Positions 40,238 to 49,451 of a stretch of 64,000 nt of DNA are shown piece after piece. Position 1 is the stretch's first letter, and the number at the start of each line of letters is the position of its first letter. The stretch covers positions 1 to 64,000 of the forward strand of contig NZ_CP050831.1 in NCBI RefSeq assembly GCF_012113595.1, given 5' to 3'. Source of the DNA: Bacteroides faecium. GTDB lineage: Bacteria > Bacteroidota > Bacteroidia > Bacteroidales > Bacteroidaceae. The notes under the pieces were generated by a model. That model did no database searches. It had not been told where the DNA came from and saw only the letters and a program-made list of their open reading frames with translations. A program made the position numbers and the translations under genes.

Positions 40238-42454
40238 TTATTTACTTACAGGTTTGTCTGTCATTACAAACTCCAGCGTCCCTCCTTCCATGATATCAGA
40301 GTGTTTTATCTTGAACTCTTCCAAAGTTTTTCCATTTAGAGAAACTGACTTCACATATTTATTTGTCTTTGACAATCCGGTTGCTTTCATTACAAACACC
40401 TTATCATCAGGTAATTTCAAACTGACTTTATCTATTTGTGGAGCACCAATTATATATTCCAAGCTAACCGGATCCACCGGATAAAATCCCATTGCCGAAA
40501 ATATATACCATGCAGACATCTGACCACAATCATCATTCCCGCATAATCCGTCAGCTTTGGGCTGATAAAAACGGTCAAATATTTCTCTGACAAGTTCCTG
40601 TGTTTTCCATGGCTGTTCTACATATTGATAGAGATATGTCACGTGATGGCTCGGTTCGTTGCCATGAGCATACTGTCCTATCAATCCGGTAACGTCAGAT
40701 ACAAAACCTGTATTCTCACTCTCACTCACTGTGTCAAGAAAAAATAAAGAATCAAGTTTCGAAGCAAATGTTTCTTTGCCGCCCATCATATCAATCAGTT
40801 TTTCCGGTTCATGCTGCACATGCCATGTATATTGCCATGCGTTTCCTTCTGTATAATCTCCTCCGGATGTTGCAGCATGAGATAAAGCGAATTGGTCGAA
40901 CGGAGTACGCCATTTGCCTTTGGAATCTTTTCCACGCATCAGTTTTGTCTCAGGGTCAAAAAGATTTTCATAAAACCGGGAACGTTTAATGAAATATTCA
41001 TAATCCTCCTGCTTACCAAGTGCTTTTGCCATCATAGCAGCACAATAATCATCATAAGAAGACTCCAATGTCCGGGAAACCGATTCTACCTCAATTTTAT
41101 CAAACGGATAATATCCATACTCCATATACACTTCCCAGTCCGACTTACGATGGCTGACAGTCAAAGAAGTTTTAATCGCTTCGAACGCTTCTTCAACATC
41201 GAAACCTCTAAATCCTTTGAGATATGCTTCTACAATAACAGGAACGGCATGATTACCTATCATGGCATAATTATCTTTGCCCCATAACGTCCATATAGGT
41301 AAAAAGCCTTGCACTTGATGATGGTCAAGCATTGACTGTACAAAATCATCTACTTTATCAGGATTCAGTATCGTATATAACGGATGAGCGGCACGATACG
41401 TATCCCAAAGAGAGAAAGTAGAATAATAGGCGCCTGTGGCAGAAGTAAATACACTATCATTCACTCCTCTGTAACGCCCGTCAGTATCAGCTATATTATT
41501 CGGTTGGATATAAAGGTGATAAAGCGATGTGTAGAAATTGATTTTCTGCTCATCCGTTCCTTCTATATCGGCAACAGACAATAGTTTATTCCATTTATCA
41601 TGTGCCTGTGCCTTTATTTGCTTGAAGTCCCATGCCGGATTTTCCTTCTCCAAAGATGCGGTTGCACCTTCTACGCTTACAGTCGACATGGCAATCTTAG
41701 CCTGCAATTTTTCACCTTTCTTCATGTCAAATTCCAGTACCAGACGCTTGGCTTTTTCATATTCCCTCATCGGTAACTCTTCTTTGACAACATAAGGTTT
41801 ATCAAACTTGATAATATAATAATAATCTCTTTTTACCCAATTGCTCACAGTTTGGTGCCCGGTGATCGTATATTCATCAGGCATATGAATTTCTGCTTCA
41901 CGAACGTGTTTCCTCAAAGCCCTGTCGTGCCACACAATACCGCTTTGCATATCTACCAAAAGCCTTGAAGGAGCATCCTCATTATAAGTGAAATTATAAA
42001 AGCTAGTTCTTTCGGTAGATGTTACTTCTACATTGATATTATAATCCGGGAAAGTTACCGAATAGTATCCCGGGGTAGCTTTTTGAGTCGACTTATCAAA
42101 CTTGTTCTTATATACTCCGTCTTTTATTGTACCACTAAAGGGTAAAATAAGAATATCTCCCAAATCCTGGCAACCTGTACCATTGAGATGAGTTTGTGCA
42201 AATCCGATAATGGAATCATCTGCGAAATTGAATCCGGAACAATAACGCCATGAGTCATTACCCGTTTCAGGACTGGCCTGTATAAGTCCGAAAGGTACAC
42301 AAGCTCCGGGAAAGGTATGTCCATTGTCAGCTCCTCCAATAAAAGTATTGACATATTTGCAATAATCCACGGAGTCTTTCTTATTTGCGGAACATGCTGC
42401 CATAAACAATATAGCACTTGTCAGCAATAGAGTTAAACTTCTCCTTTTCATCAT
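40238..42454 (-). CDS. GH92 family alpha-mannosidase, lipoprotein
   Basis: This GH92 enzyme carries a lipoprotein signal MMKRRSLTLLLTSAILFMAACSAN (lipobox MAAC). It has the calcium-binding FSLWDTYRAAHPLYT segment, the catalytic acid in GNEPSHH and the base-side motif GNDDCGQMSAW, with GFYPVDP after it. WHVQHE upstream carries the His-Glu pair used by exo-alpha-1,2-mannosidases of this family, so alpha-1,2 activity is a fair prediction. The ATG at 42454 was chosen to give a clean lipoprotein signal; the frame opens at 42472, which would overlap the upstream gene by 13 bases. It acts on the cell surface or in the periplasm. Confidence 0.93.
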   Translation of the reverse strand: MMKRRSLTLLLTSAILFMAACSANKKDSVDYCKYVNTFIGGADNGHTFPGACVPFGLIQASPETGNDSWRYCSGFNFADDSIIGFAQTHLNGTGCQDLGDILILPFSGTIKDGVYKNKFDKSTQKATPGYYSVTFPDYNINVEVTSTERTSFYNFTYNEDAPSRLLVDMQSGIVWHDRALRKHVREAEIHMPDEYTITGHQTVSNWVKRDYYYIIKFDKPYVVKEELPMREYEKAKRLVLEFDMKKGEKLQAKIAMSTVSVEGATASLEKENPAWDFKQIKAQAHDKWNKLLSVADIEGTDEQKINFYTSLYHLYIQPNNIADTDGRYRGVNDSVFTSATGAYYSTFSLWDTYRAAHPLYTILNPDKVDDFVQSMLDHHQVQGFLPIWTLWGKDNYAMIGNHAVPVIVEAYLKGFRGFDVEEAFEAIKTSLTVSHRKSDWEVYMEYGYYPFDKIEVESVSRTLESSYDDYCAAMMAKALGKQEDYEYFIKRSRFYENLFDPETKLMRGKDSKGKWRTPFDQFALSHAATSGGDYTEGNAWQYTWHVQHEPEKLIDMMGGKETFASKLDSLFFLDTVSESENTGFVSDVTGLIGQYAHGNEPSHHVTYLYQYVEQPWKTQELVREIFDRFYQPKADGLCGNDDCGQMSAWYIFSAMGFYPVDPVSLEYIIGAPQIDKVSLKLPDDKVFVMKATGLSKTNKYVKSVSLNGKTLEEFKIKHSDIMEGGTLEFVMTDKPVSK

Positions 42455-42459
42455 ATCAT

Positions 42460-44379
42460 TTAATTGTCCCATGATTGTTTAATTTTCTGGTTATAAATAA
42501 AGTATAGAATTTCTTTACGTTTAGTCATATGTACCGGGATTTTCAATCCCGACATCGTAGTCCAATCCTTCACAAGTTCTTTATCTGCCATATCTTCCAA
42601 TGAAGCATTCCAAGCGGATATATAACCGGATATTCCCATATATTGTACCATTGCAAAGTCCGGAGAATCTATAGATATATCTTTAAAGTACATCAAAGTC
42701 GCTTTGTTGGCTATCAGTTTCTGCTGGACAGTCTCAATATCCAGTTCCTGTGCCGGCTTTTTTTGTTCTATCATCTGCGCAGCAGCTATTCCAGCGGCTT
42801 CACCCAATGCCATCCAACATGGTTCCATTCTCAATGTTGAAAAGCCGATATGACTTCCCGATACAGGAACAGGAAACAGAAGATTATCAACCTTTCCGGA
42901 TGCCATAACGCCAAATGGAATGGTATATGGCACGGACTCATATCCGAAAAAGCCTTCAAGATGCGCCCGTCCTTCTTCACGTTTAAGAACAGCATGCGAA
43001 TCAAGGGCATAATGGCTGGCAGCTATACTTTGTTTATGAATTGGCGGACGCTGTCCCAAAGTTACAGGCAGAGCGTCATTCGCCGTAAAGAAATAAATGC
43101 CTTCAAAGCGTCTCCCCTCACGGACATAAACCTGACGAGGGAAATTTTCATTATCAAGATATTCGGAAGTAGACAAACCCCATTCTTTGCAAGCTTCACG
43201 AAAATGCCGAGGCAGTTCTTTATCGTTCTGCGCAAACCAAATCAGACCGAGAGTATAATCTTTAAGCCTCTTTGCATAGTTGTCGCGCCACTCCCAACCA
43301 GCGGTAGGCCAAGGCCAGTTTTCTTCGGGCAAATCTGTCGATATAAAAGCCATGTGCTGGTTATTGGCATCTGTTTTTGCATTGGGCAACTTCACCATAT
43401 TAGTTATTTTAGCAATTCCCCACGGATCTCCCGGAATAATCGTCTTATTTCCTTTCTTCAGACTTTCACGATTTGCTTCCATCTGTTCCCGGGTTATATT
43501 CTGCATATCTACTCCGGTATTTCTTCCCGTCCAGACATCTTCTATAAGAGATATATATTCATTTCTGTTATAATTTTCAGGTCGCAAAACAGGCCTCATC
43601 TGACTCTTATCATTAGTCAGACACAGACGGTAGTTATAAGCCTGCACTGCATTATCTCCTTGATAAGTAGTACCTTCCGACTCATAACCTTCGTAGCCGT
43701 TGAAATGGCTTTTTATCCCCCTGCCAAACTGTACACCCCAATGACGATAGATCTTTCCGGCACAAATTTCGTTGAATTCATCACGACTCTCACGCCCTAC
43801 CCTGAAAGGTATATTCGCTGCCGCCCCCAAATCTCCTTCGTAAGTTGCATCAACAAAAACTTTGCCCATATAAGTCTCTATTTGCCTATTATCTCTATTC
43901 AGTATCCTGACAGCTTCTATAACTTTTCCACTCCGTTTTATATTCTGAGGCTCGGAGTCAAACTGACGATTATATAAAACAGTTATTCTATCTCCTTGAG
44001 TATTTATCATACTATGGAAAGTTTGTTCGGCTACCGAAGGTTCAAAATGATATCCATCACTGCAATCTTTGACCTGCTGAGAACTATTCCCGTATTTATC
44101 AATATAGTATTGCTTGTTTCGGGATACAAACTCATGGAATAAGCCGGTTGTCGCATTTCTCGTCGTAATATCAGTTGCTCCCAAACCATTAGCAGGCAAT
44201 CCGCCTATATGAGATGTACGTTCCAACAGCAAAACACTCTTTCCTTCGCGTGCCGCAGCAATTGCAGTCATGATTCCACCGGGAGTTCCGCCTACAATAA
44301 CTACATCGTAGTTCTTATTCTGTGCAGATAGAGTGTATAGAAATAATATACAAGCTATAAAATGATATAAGCGCTTCAT
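42460..44379 (-). CDS. Exported FAD-dependent oxidoreductase (FAD_oxidored family)
   Basis: The 639-residue protein has a Sec signal peptide (about 1-19, ending TLSAQ) directly followed by a dinucleotide-binding motif YDVVIVGGTPGGIMTAIAAA and LLLERTSHIGG. Later segments include VFVDATYEGDLGAAA, YRLCLTND, YVREGRRFEGIYF and a C-terminal EPCWMALGEAAGIAAAQ, the standard pattern of the FAD-dependent oxidoreductases often found in Bacteroides polysaccharide loci. It probably oxidises or epimerises a sugar in the periplasm. A Sec signal, not Tat, implies that FAD is taken up after export. It is 40% shorter at its C-terminus in accessory modules than its paralogue at 49452, which carries an extra domain. 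Confidence 0.85.
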   Translation of the reverse strand: MKRLYHFIACILFLYTLSAQNKNYDVVIVGGTPGGIMTAIAAAREGKSVLLLERTSHIGGLPANGLGATDITTRNATTGLFHEFVSRNKQYYIDKYGNSSQQVKDCSDGYHFEPSVAEQTFHSMINTQGDRITVLYNRQFDSEPQNIKRSGKVIEAVRILNRDNRQIETYMGKVFVDATYEGDLGAAANIPFRVGRESRDEFNEICAGKIYRHWGVQFGRGIKSHFNGYEGYESEGTTYQGDNAVQAYNYRLCLTNDKSQMRPVLRPENYNRNEYISLIEDVWTGRNTGVDMQNITREQMEANRESLKKGNKTIIPGDPWGIAKITNMVKLPNAKTDANNQHMAFISTDLPEENWPWPTAGWEWRDNYAKRLKDYTLGLIWFAQNDKELPRHFREACKEWGLSTSEYLDNENFPRQVYVREGRRFEGIYFFTANDALPVTLGQRPPIHKQSIAASHYALDSHAVLKREEGRAHLEGFFGYESVPYTIPFGVMASGKVDNLLFPVPVSGSHIGFSTLRMEPCWMALGEAAGIAAAQMIEQKKPAQELDIETVQQKLIANKATLMYFKDISIDSPDFAMVQYMGISGYISAWNASLEDMADKELVKDWTTMSGLKIPVHMTKRKEILYFIYNQKIKQSWDN

Positions 44380-44391
44380 ATTCTTACTTAT

Positions 44392-45369
44392 TTAAAGGTA
44401 TTTGCGAGCCAAAATCAAGACTTTCATCAGCATTGGCTCATATAAATCCGTACCGACAAATGCGGTATGGGCATAATAATCTTTTTTCAGTATCTCATAG
44501 CTCACATCATGTTTCTTCAAGGTTTCCTCAAAACTTACAATCTGTTGTTTGTCAATGAGGAAATCACCCGAACTGTAAGTCAACACACAATAAGGTGCAT
44601 CCGAATGGACAAATGTTATGGGTGAAGCATATTTACGGTCTTCTATCGAGGACAAACCGAAATAGGTATCGTGCCGGCTTGAAGGTACAAATCCCGGAAC
44701 TGTATGTTCCAGATCATATATTCCATTGAAACTGACAAGCAGCTTCGTTTCCGGAATACGCATCGCCGCATACGCAGATAGATGTCCACCAGCCGAATGA
44801 CCGGCGAAACCGAAACGTGACGGGTCGAGCCCAAATTCGTCCGCATGCACTTTTATAAATGCAAGCGCATCTTGTATATCTTGCCATGTATCTTTAAATG
44901 TGGCATTCTGCGTCAATAAAGAATAGGAAATTCTCACTCCGGCAATACCGTTCGAAGCCAGGTACCTCGATTGTAAACTATGCCCGTTATAATCCCCCAT
45001 ATGCCATCCGCCACCGTGAATCCAGATAATAAAAGGAAGTTTTCCCTCTGATTCTTCCGGCAAATCGACCGCCAGTTTCAACTCATAACCGGGATATGTT
45101 TTAAACGTAAAAATCTTCGTGATGCATTTATGATATTCCGATTCATTTATGAACAACCTTGCGTTCTTATATGGAATATACATATCTGCCGGCACAGAGT
45201 CTGGATTGAACACATTCAGTTCCCTTATTTTCTTTTCGTCTTTTAGTTTATAACTATCACCAACGGCTACCAAGTCCAAACCGTATCTATTAATCCTCCT
45301 CTGCTGCGCATACAATACAAAGGGAAACAACAGAACAAGGGATATAAGCAAGGATTTTTTCTTAATCAT
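44392..45369 (-). CDS. Exported alpha/beta hydrolase, probable carbohydrate esterase
   Basis: The 325-residue protein has a Sec signal (about 1-21, ending VLYAQ) and an alpha/beta-hydrolase fold of the BD-FAE/hormone-sensitive lipase type. The oxyanion motif is IHGGGWH (118-123), the nucleophile is S192 in GHSAGGH, and acid and base are likely the Asp in SSGDFLID and the His in YAHTAF near 300. Such enzymes remove acetyl or other ester groups from glycans. It lies 12 bases downstream of the FAD oxidoreductase in transcription order reversed, within the operon, and probably removes esters before the glycosidases act. Confidence 0.86.
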   Translation of the reverse strand: MIKKKSLLISLVLLFPFVLYAQQRRINRYGLDLVAVGDSYKLKDEKKIRELNVFNPDSVPADMYIPYKNARLFINESEYHKCITKIFTFKTYPGYELKLAVDLPEESEGKLPFIIWIHGGGWHMGDYNGHSLQSRYLASNGIAGVRISYSLLTQNATFKDTWQDIQDALAFIKVHADEFGLDPSRFGFAGHSAGGHLSAYAAMRIPETKLLVSFNGIYDLEHTVPGFVPSSRHDTYFGLSSIEDRKYASPITFVHSDAPYCVLTYSSGDFLIDKQQIVSFEETLKKHDVSYEILKKDYYAHTAFVGTDLYEPMLMKVLILARKYL

Positions 45370-45373
45370 TACC

Positions 45374-47380
45374 TCATTTTTTAGTTATTCTCATTACGTA
45401 TCCTCCACCGGGAGCCATACATATCTTCATTCTCTTATCAGGGGATATATCCACTACTTCTTTCACGTAATCACTCGCCATACGATTTGCATTGATGCCG
45501 TCTCTGAAAACTTCTGCCTTAAAAGCACCTTCCCCTAGAAAGGACAAGTCAAGTTCAAGGCTACGTGTATCCCAATTAGTCAATGCACCTACATACCAGG
45601 AATCTCCCCGCCTGCGGGCCAAAGAAATATATTCGCCTATCTCCCCGTCCATGACTACAGTGTCATCCCATATGGTAGGAATGGAAGTAATAAATGATGT
45701 ACACTCCTGTTCCTTCATATAATTTGTCGGACTATCACACAGCATATTCAAAGGTGATTCGAAAACAACATACTCTGCCAACTGCCGGCAACGTGTACCT
45801 TGGCTCATTGGCTCCGACCATACGGAACGATAATCTGCCTTTGTACCGTTTTTCATAGCTCCCTGTGTATAGTCAACCGCTCCTGCCACCATACGTATGA
45901 AGGGAAAAGTTACATCATACGTCACCATATCACAGTCATAATTTTTATTCTTCAACTGTTCCAGTCCATGTACCCCCTCAAAGTTTAAGACATTCGGATA
46001 GGTACGGTTGATTCCCGCAGGTTTGGCTCCGCCATGAAAATCAATAATCAATTTATGTTCGGCAGCCAACCTGGCACTTTTGTAATAGAACTCGTTAGTA
46101 AGCTGGTCATCCCGTCCCACAGCATCCAATTTGAATCCTTTGATTCCCATTCCCGCATAATGCTTTATAGCTTTCTCCAAATCTTTATCAAATACAAAAT
46201 ACCCCATCCATAATATCAGCCCTACGTCACGTTGCAAAGCATAGTGGATAAGTTCTTCAAGGTTGATGTCAGGTGCCACGGCAAATACACTTCCTTCCAT
46301 TCTATCATACCATCCATCATCAAGGATGACATACTTAATTTTGTTTTTTGCGGCAAAATCAATATAATATTTATATGTCTCGTTGTTAACACCGCTCTTA
46401 AAGTCCACACCGGATATATTCCAGTCATTCCACCATTCCCAGGCAACCTGCCCCGGCTCTATCCACGATGTATCGTCCAAACGAGACGGTTCGGCAAGTT
46501 TATAGACCATATCATTATCGACCAACTCCTTATCCTCTTCGCTCACTATAACAACACGCCACGGAAAAGCTTGTCCTCCTTTGCATTTTGCAATAAAAGG
46601 CTCGCGTTCTAAAACAACTTTATTATGCCCTCCAACCGTAGTTGACTTATCATGACTCCCCTGCGCCGTACGTTTAGGATAGGGTGCAAACATAGATTGA
46701 AGTACACTATTTCCTTTTGAATTGAGTAAATACATACCAGGATAGCTTTCCAAGTCAGCTTCAGTTATGCATATCTTCTTCCCCTTGTCTGCTTCCACCA
46801 AGAGAGGAAGAAAAGCCAACTGTCCACTTTTCCATTCATTTACCGGTTTATACTCATAAGTATTTTCAAAAGTGTTGAAATACTGTTCTTCAAACGAACC
46901 ACTTTTCCTTACATAAGGGATATAAGCCTTTCTATTTTTACCCAAATTAAAATTAGCCTCTTCATTTTTTACTATAAAAGGCTTCGTTCCGGTAGAGACA
47001 AAGCGATAAGCCATCCCTTCATTATATACCCTGAATACCAAGTTAAATTGCTCCTTAAACTGAATTAGCAGTTCATTATAATAGTCGTGTATCTTATCTC
47101 TTTTATAAAATGGAGAGACGATCATCTGGTCAACAGAATTTCTAACAGTTCTTTTTACTCCGGACGTTTTACCAAATATGTAATTATCGGTTTCCATCGA
47201 AATAGCAGAAGAGTACAGCATCGTATCAGTCTCGTGTACTACAGAGTAATTGATTGTCTTATCTATCGTCACATTTACCTTCAGTTTTCCATCCGGCGAG
47301 ACTATTTCATACTTTTTGTGCGCAAAAACACCTGTACAGATAAAGAACAATATAACAATTGCATATCTTTTATTCTTCAT
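45374..47380 (-). CDS. GH97 family glycoside hydrolase, probable retaining alpha-galactosidase type
   Basis: The 668-residue exported enzyme (signal about 1-20) has the GH97 N-terminal beta-sandwich (KYEIVSPDGKLKVNVTI), the TIM barrel (WEWWNDWNISGVDFKSG, YVILDDGWYD, GLILWMGYF) and the C-terminal beta domain. GH97 contains inverting alpha-glucosidases such as SusB and retaining alpha-galactosidases. The presence of D419 in GFKLDA and E468 in LNFEGVHG fits the retaining group, whose nucleophile and acid/base occupy these places. I therefore lean to alpha-galactosidase, with alpha-glucosidase or other alpha-linkages possible. It lies 2 bases from the downstream-named hypothetical gene and 4 from the esterase. 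Confidence 0.88.
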   Translation of the reverse strand: MKNKRYAIVILFFICTGVFAHKKYEIVSPDGKLKVNVTIDKTINYSVVHETDTMLYSSAISMETDNYIFGKTSGVKRTVRNSVDQMIVSPFYKRDKIHDYYNELLIQFKEQFNLVFRVYNEGMAYRFVSTGTKPFIVKNEEANFNLGKNRKAYIPYVRKSGSFEEQYFNTFENTYEYKPVNEWKSGQLAFLPLLVEADKGKKICITEADLESYPGMYLLNSKGNSVLQSMFAPYPKRTAQGSHDKSTTVGGHNKVVLEREPFIAKCKGGQAFPWRVVIVSEEDKELVDNDMVYKLAEPSRLDDTSWIEPGQVAWEWWNDWNISGVDFKSGVNNETYKYYIDFAAKNKIKYVILDDGWYDRMEGSVFAVAPDINLEELIHYALQRDVGLILWMGYFVFDKDLEKAIKHYAGMGIKGFKLDAVGRDDQLTNEFYYKSARLAAEHKLIIDFHGGAKPAGINRTYPNVLNFEGVHGLEQLKNKNYDCDMVTYDVTFPFIRMVAGAVDYTQGAMKNGTKADYRSVWSEPMSQGTRCRQLAEYVVFESPLNMLCDSPTNYMKEQECTSFITSIPTIWDDTVVMDGEIGEYISLARRRGDSWYVGALTNWDTRSLELDLSFLGEGAFKAEVFRDGINANRMASDYVKEVVDISPDKRMKICMAPGGGYVMRITKK

Positions 47381-47382
47381 AT

Positions 47383-47964
47383 TTAGTCTTTTTTAGAAGA
47401 AATACCAACATCATCTATACGAAATACACAACCGCCGCCAGTCTGTCTGAAACGTATAGCAAGTTCCTTTGCCTGAGGTAATTCCGAAGTCACACGGTAT
47501 GTCCATACCAACGCAGATCCTTCTTCAACAGACAGCGGATCAAATTTTAAACGGTTCCATTTCTTTCCATCCAGACTATATTCCACAGCTAAATCCGAAC
47601 CATTGGATTTAACCACTCCTTTGAGTATGCCAAAACCAAGTACCGGTGACTGAATATCTTTCGTATTAATTCCACTTATCACAAAGTCAGTGCCCGGAAC
47701 ATCAGCGATACGGATATTTGCTCCTCTGGACGCCTCTCCAAAAAGAGTGGCATATATACTATTGCGAGGTGATGCACCCTGCAACTGCACCTCAGCACTA
47801 CCACTAAATTTTAAAAACTCACAGTTTTTAAAGCCTTTAGCAGCATAATGGCCGGCTATACTTACATTTTTGGTAACGGTTCCCATACTTTCTTCAAACA
47901 CTTGTGCATAAGTAGCCGATAGTGATCCTACAGCTAACATAACTATCAAAACTAATTTCTTCAT
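47383..47964 (-). CDS. Secreted beta-rich protein of unknown function
   Basis: The 193-residue protein has a Sec signal (about 1-20, ending ATYAQ) and then a pattern of alternating hydrophobic strands with no catalytic motif that I recognise. It resembles the jelly-roll accessory modules found in secreted Bacteroidetes proteins: YAAKGFKNCEFLKFSGSAEVQL, NSIYATLFGEAS, VEYSLDGKKWNRLKFDPL, LAIRFRQTGGGCVFRIDDVGI. A carbohydrate-binding role within the locus is plausible but not shown. It sits between GH97 and the beta-helix gene with short gaps. Confidence 0.7.
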   Translation of the reverse strand: MKKLVLIVMLAVGSLSATYAQVFEESMGTVTKNVSIAGHYAAKGFKNCEFLKFSGSAEVQLQGASPRNSIYATLFGEASRGANIRIADVPGTDFVISGINTKDIQSPVLGFGILKGVVKSNGSDLAVEYSLDGKKWNRLKFDPLSVEEGSALVWTYRVTSELPQAKELAIRFRQTGGGCVFRIDDVGISSKKD

Positions 47965-47990
47965 AACTAATTCTATTTTAATGATTTCGT

Positions 47991-49445
47991 TTATTTTTCA
48001 ATAATCACATTGGTTACATATTCATTTTTTTCAATCTGCCCGTCCAATAGAACCGCCCCATTAATTCTAATATTTTTAAAGACTACATGATTGACAAGAT
48101 TGGATTCTCCATATCCAAGCAATTGTACATTCGCCGGACTGCCGGTTGCCACAATGTTCTTAAAATAGACATCATCGATATGTCCTCTATGTGTGTCCGA
48201 TGTCCAAACATCTTTATTAATCCATAACGAGATTAATTTCCGGCATTCTTCGATTCTTATATTCTCAAAATGAACATTCTTCACTTTAGCGGCATCACAA
48301 TGATATATTCTCAAAGACCATTCCCTGCCTTGATCATGGATTATGTCACAATCGGAGAAGAAAACATCACTTATGTCATCGTTTATTTCAGCACCGACAC
48401 TCAGGGCATGCGCCACTTCATTCCACAATACATTCTTTCTAACTACTATATTCTTACATTCTCCTTTCCCTCTCAAAGTCTTCACGACTATCAAATCGTC
48501 AAGTGTGCGAATAAAGCAATTCTCAACCAGTACATTCTTACTGTTGCAGATATCTATCCCGTCAGAATTTGCACGATAACCTATTAACTTTATATTATTA
48601 ATGTGCACATTGTCGGACATCCTTACAGGAACAGTCCAAACACTCGCATCACGGAGTATCACTCCCTCTATGCTAATATTCTGTCCCTCTACCATCAGCA
48701 TATTCCGTGCATGGGTAGGACATTGCGAGGCATCGATAATCCCCCGCCCCTTTACTTTTATATTTTGTCCGATAAGACTTATCGAAGGATGATAAGGCTG
48801 TTTTTTCAGCCCGGTCACCGGGTCAGCCCCTTCCCTTTCCTGTTCGCTGACAATAGTCTTCAGAATCGCCCCTCCTGCTAGATACAAGGTTTGATTATCC
48901 CTCACAATCAGCCTGCTGACAGTATGTATTCCCGGTCCGAAGTAAATAACATCAGGATCGTTCGGATCAGGTCTATCCTTCTCAATGCAATTGGCAAATA
49001 TATGCAGCGAATGAATTATATCATCATTGATTTCAACAGTTAGTTTCTGCCCCGCATGAATAGTAAATTCTATTTCATCACCGTTAATTCCGGCATCAAT
49101 ATTAGCCGAGGAAGGCAGTATCTTAAAAGTATTGATTTTAATTGCGGCTTTTACTTTGATTTTTGTCTTCTTAGCTATATCAAAATAAGCAAATGACGCT
49201 TCATCAAAGTATTTTGCCGAATTTATTTTATCATCCATCGCTTTATAGCGAAGTTTCTTATCCAATGGAGCTACTTTTGCTATATACACAGGTATGTCCT
49301 CACCTCCCGCTTCAAGACTAAAAGCTTTGCTTACCGGTTCACCTTCAGGAATCGGATATACCACCACTTCTGTCCTTTGCGTAAAAGAGGACATCGTCAC
49401 CACCCAAACGGTCAATAATAATATATAAATCAGATTCTTTCCCAT
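47991..49445 (-). CDS. GH28-like right-handed beta-helix protein with atypical active site
   Basis: The 484-residue exported protein (signal about 1-22) has an N-terminal beta-sandwich and a parallel beta-helix with repeated coils (GQNISIEGVILRDASVWTVPVRMSDNVHINNIKLIG ...). GH28 motifs are partly kept: NSDGID (NxDGID) and TLDDLIVVK (DD, plus following Lys). The usual GHG and RIK are replaced by HALSVGAEIN and LRIYHC. It may be a non-polygalacturonase member (GH28-, GH49- or PL-like) acting on a different uronic or neutral sugar, or a binding protein. Its position next to FAD oxidoreductases suggests a modified substrate. Confidence 0.78.
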   Translation of the reverse strand: MGKNLIYILLLTVWVVTMSSFTQRTEVVVYPIPEGEPVSKAFSLEAGGEDIPVYIAKVAPLDKKLRYKAMDDKINSAKYFDEASFAYFDIAKKTKIKVKAAIKINTFKILPSSANIDAGINGDEIEFTIHAGQKLTVEINDDIIHSLHIFANCIEKDRPDPNDPDVIYFGPGIHTVSRLIVRDNQTLYLAGGAILKTIVSEQEREGADPVTGLKKQPYHPSISLIGQNIKVKGRGIIDASQCPTHARNMLMVEGQNISIEGVILRDASVWTVPVRMSDNVHINNIKLIGYRANSDGIDICNSKNVLVENCFIRTLDDLIVVKTLRGKGECKNIVVRKNVLWNEVAHALSVGAEINDDISDVFFSDCDIIHDQGREWSLRIYHCDAAKVKNVHFENIRIEECRKLISLWINKDVWTSDTHRGHIDDVYFKNIVATGSPANVQLLGYGESNLVNHVVFKNIRINGAVLLDGQIEKNEYVTNVIIEK

Positions 49446-49451
49446 TCGATT

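Noticed and set aside
42850..43977. A 375-codon plus-strand open frame
   Set aside because: It is wholly antisense to the FAD oxidoreductase at 42460, is rich in Ile, Ser, Phe and Arg with no family features, and is a shadow of codon bias.
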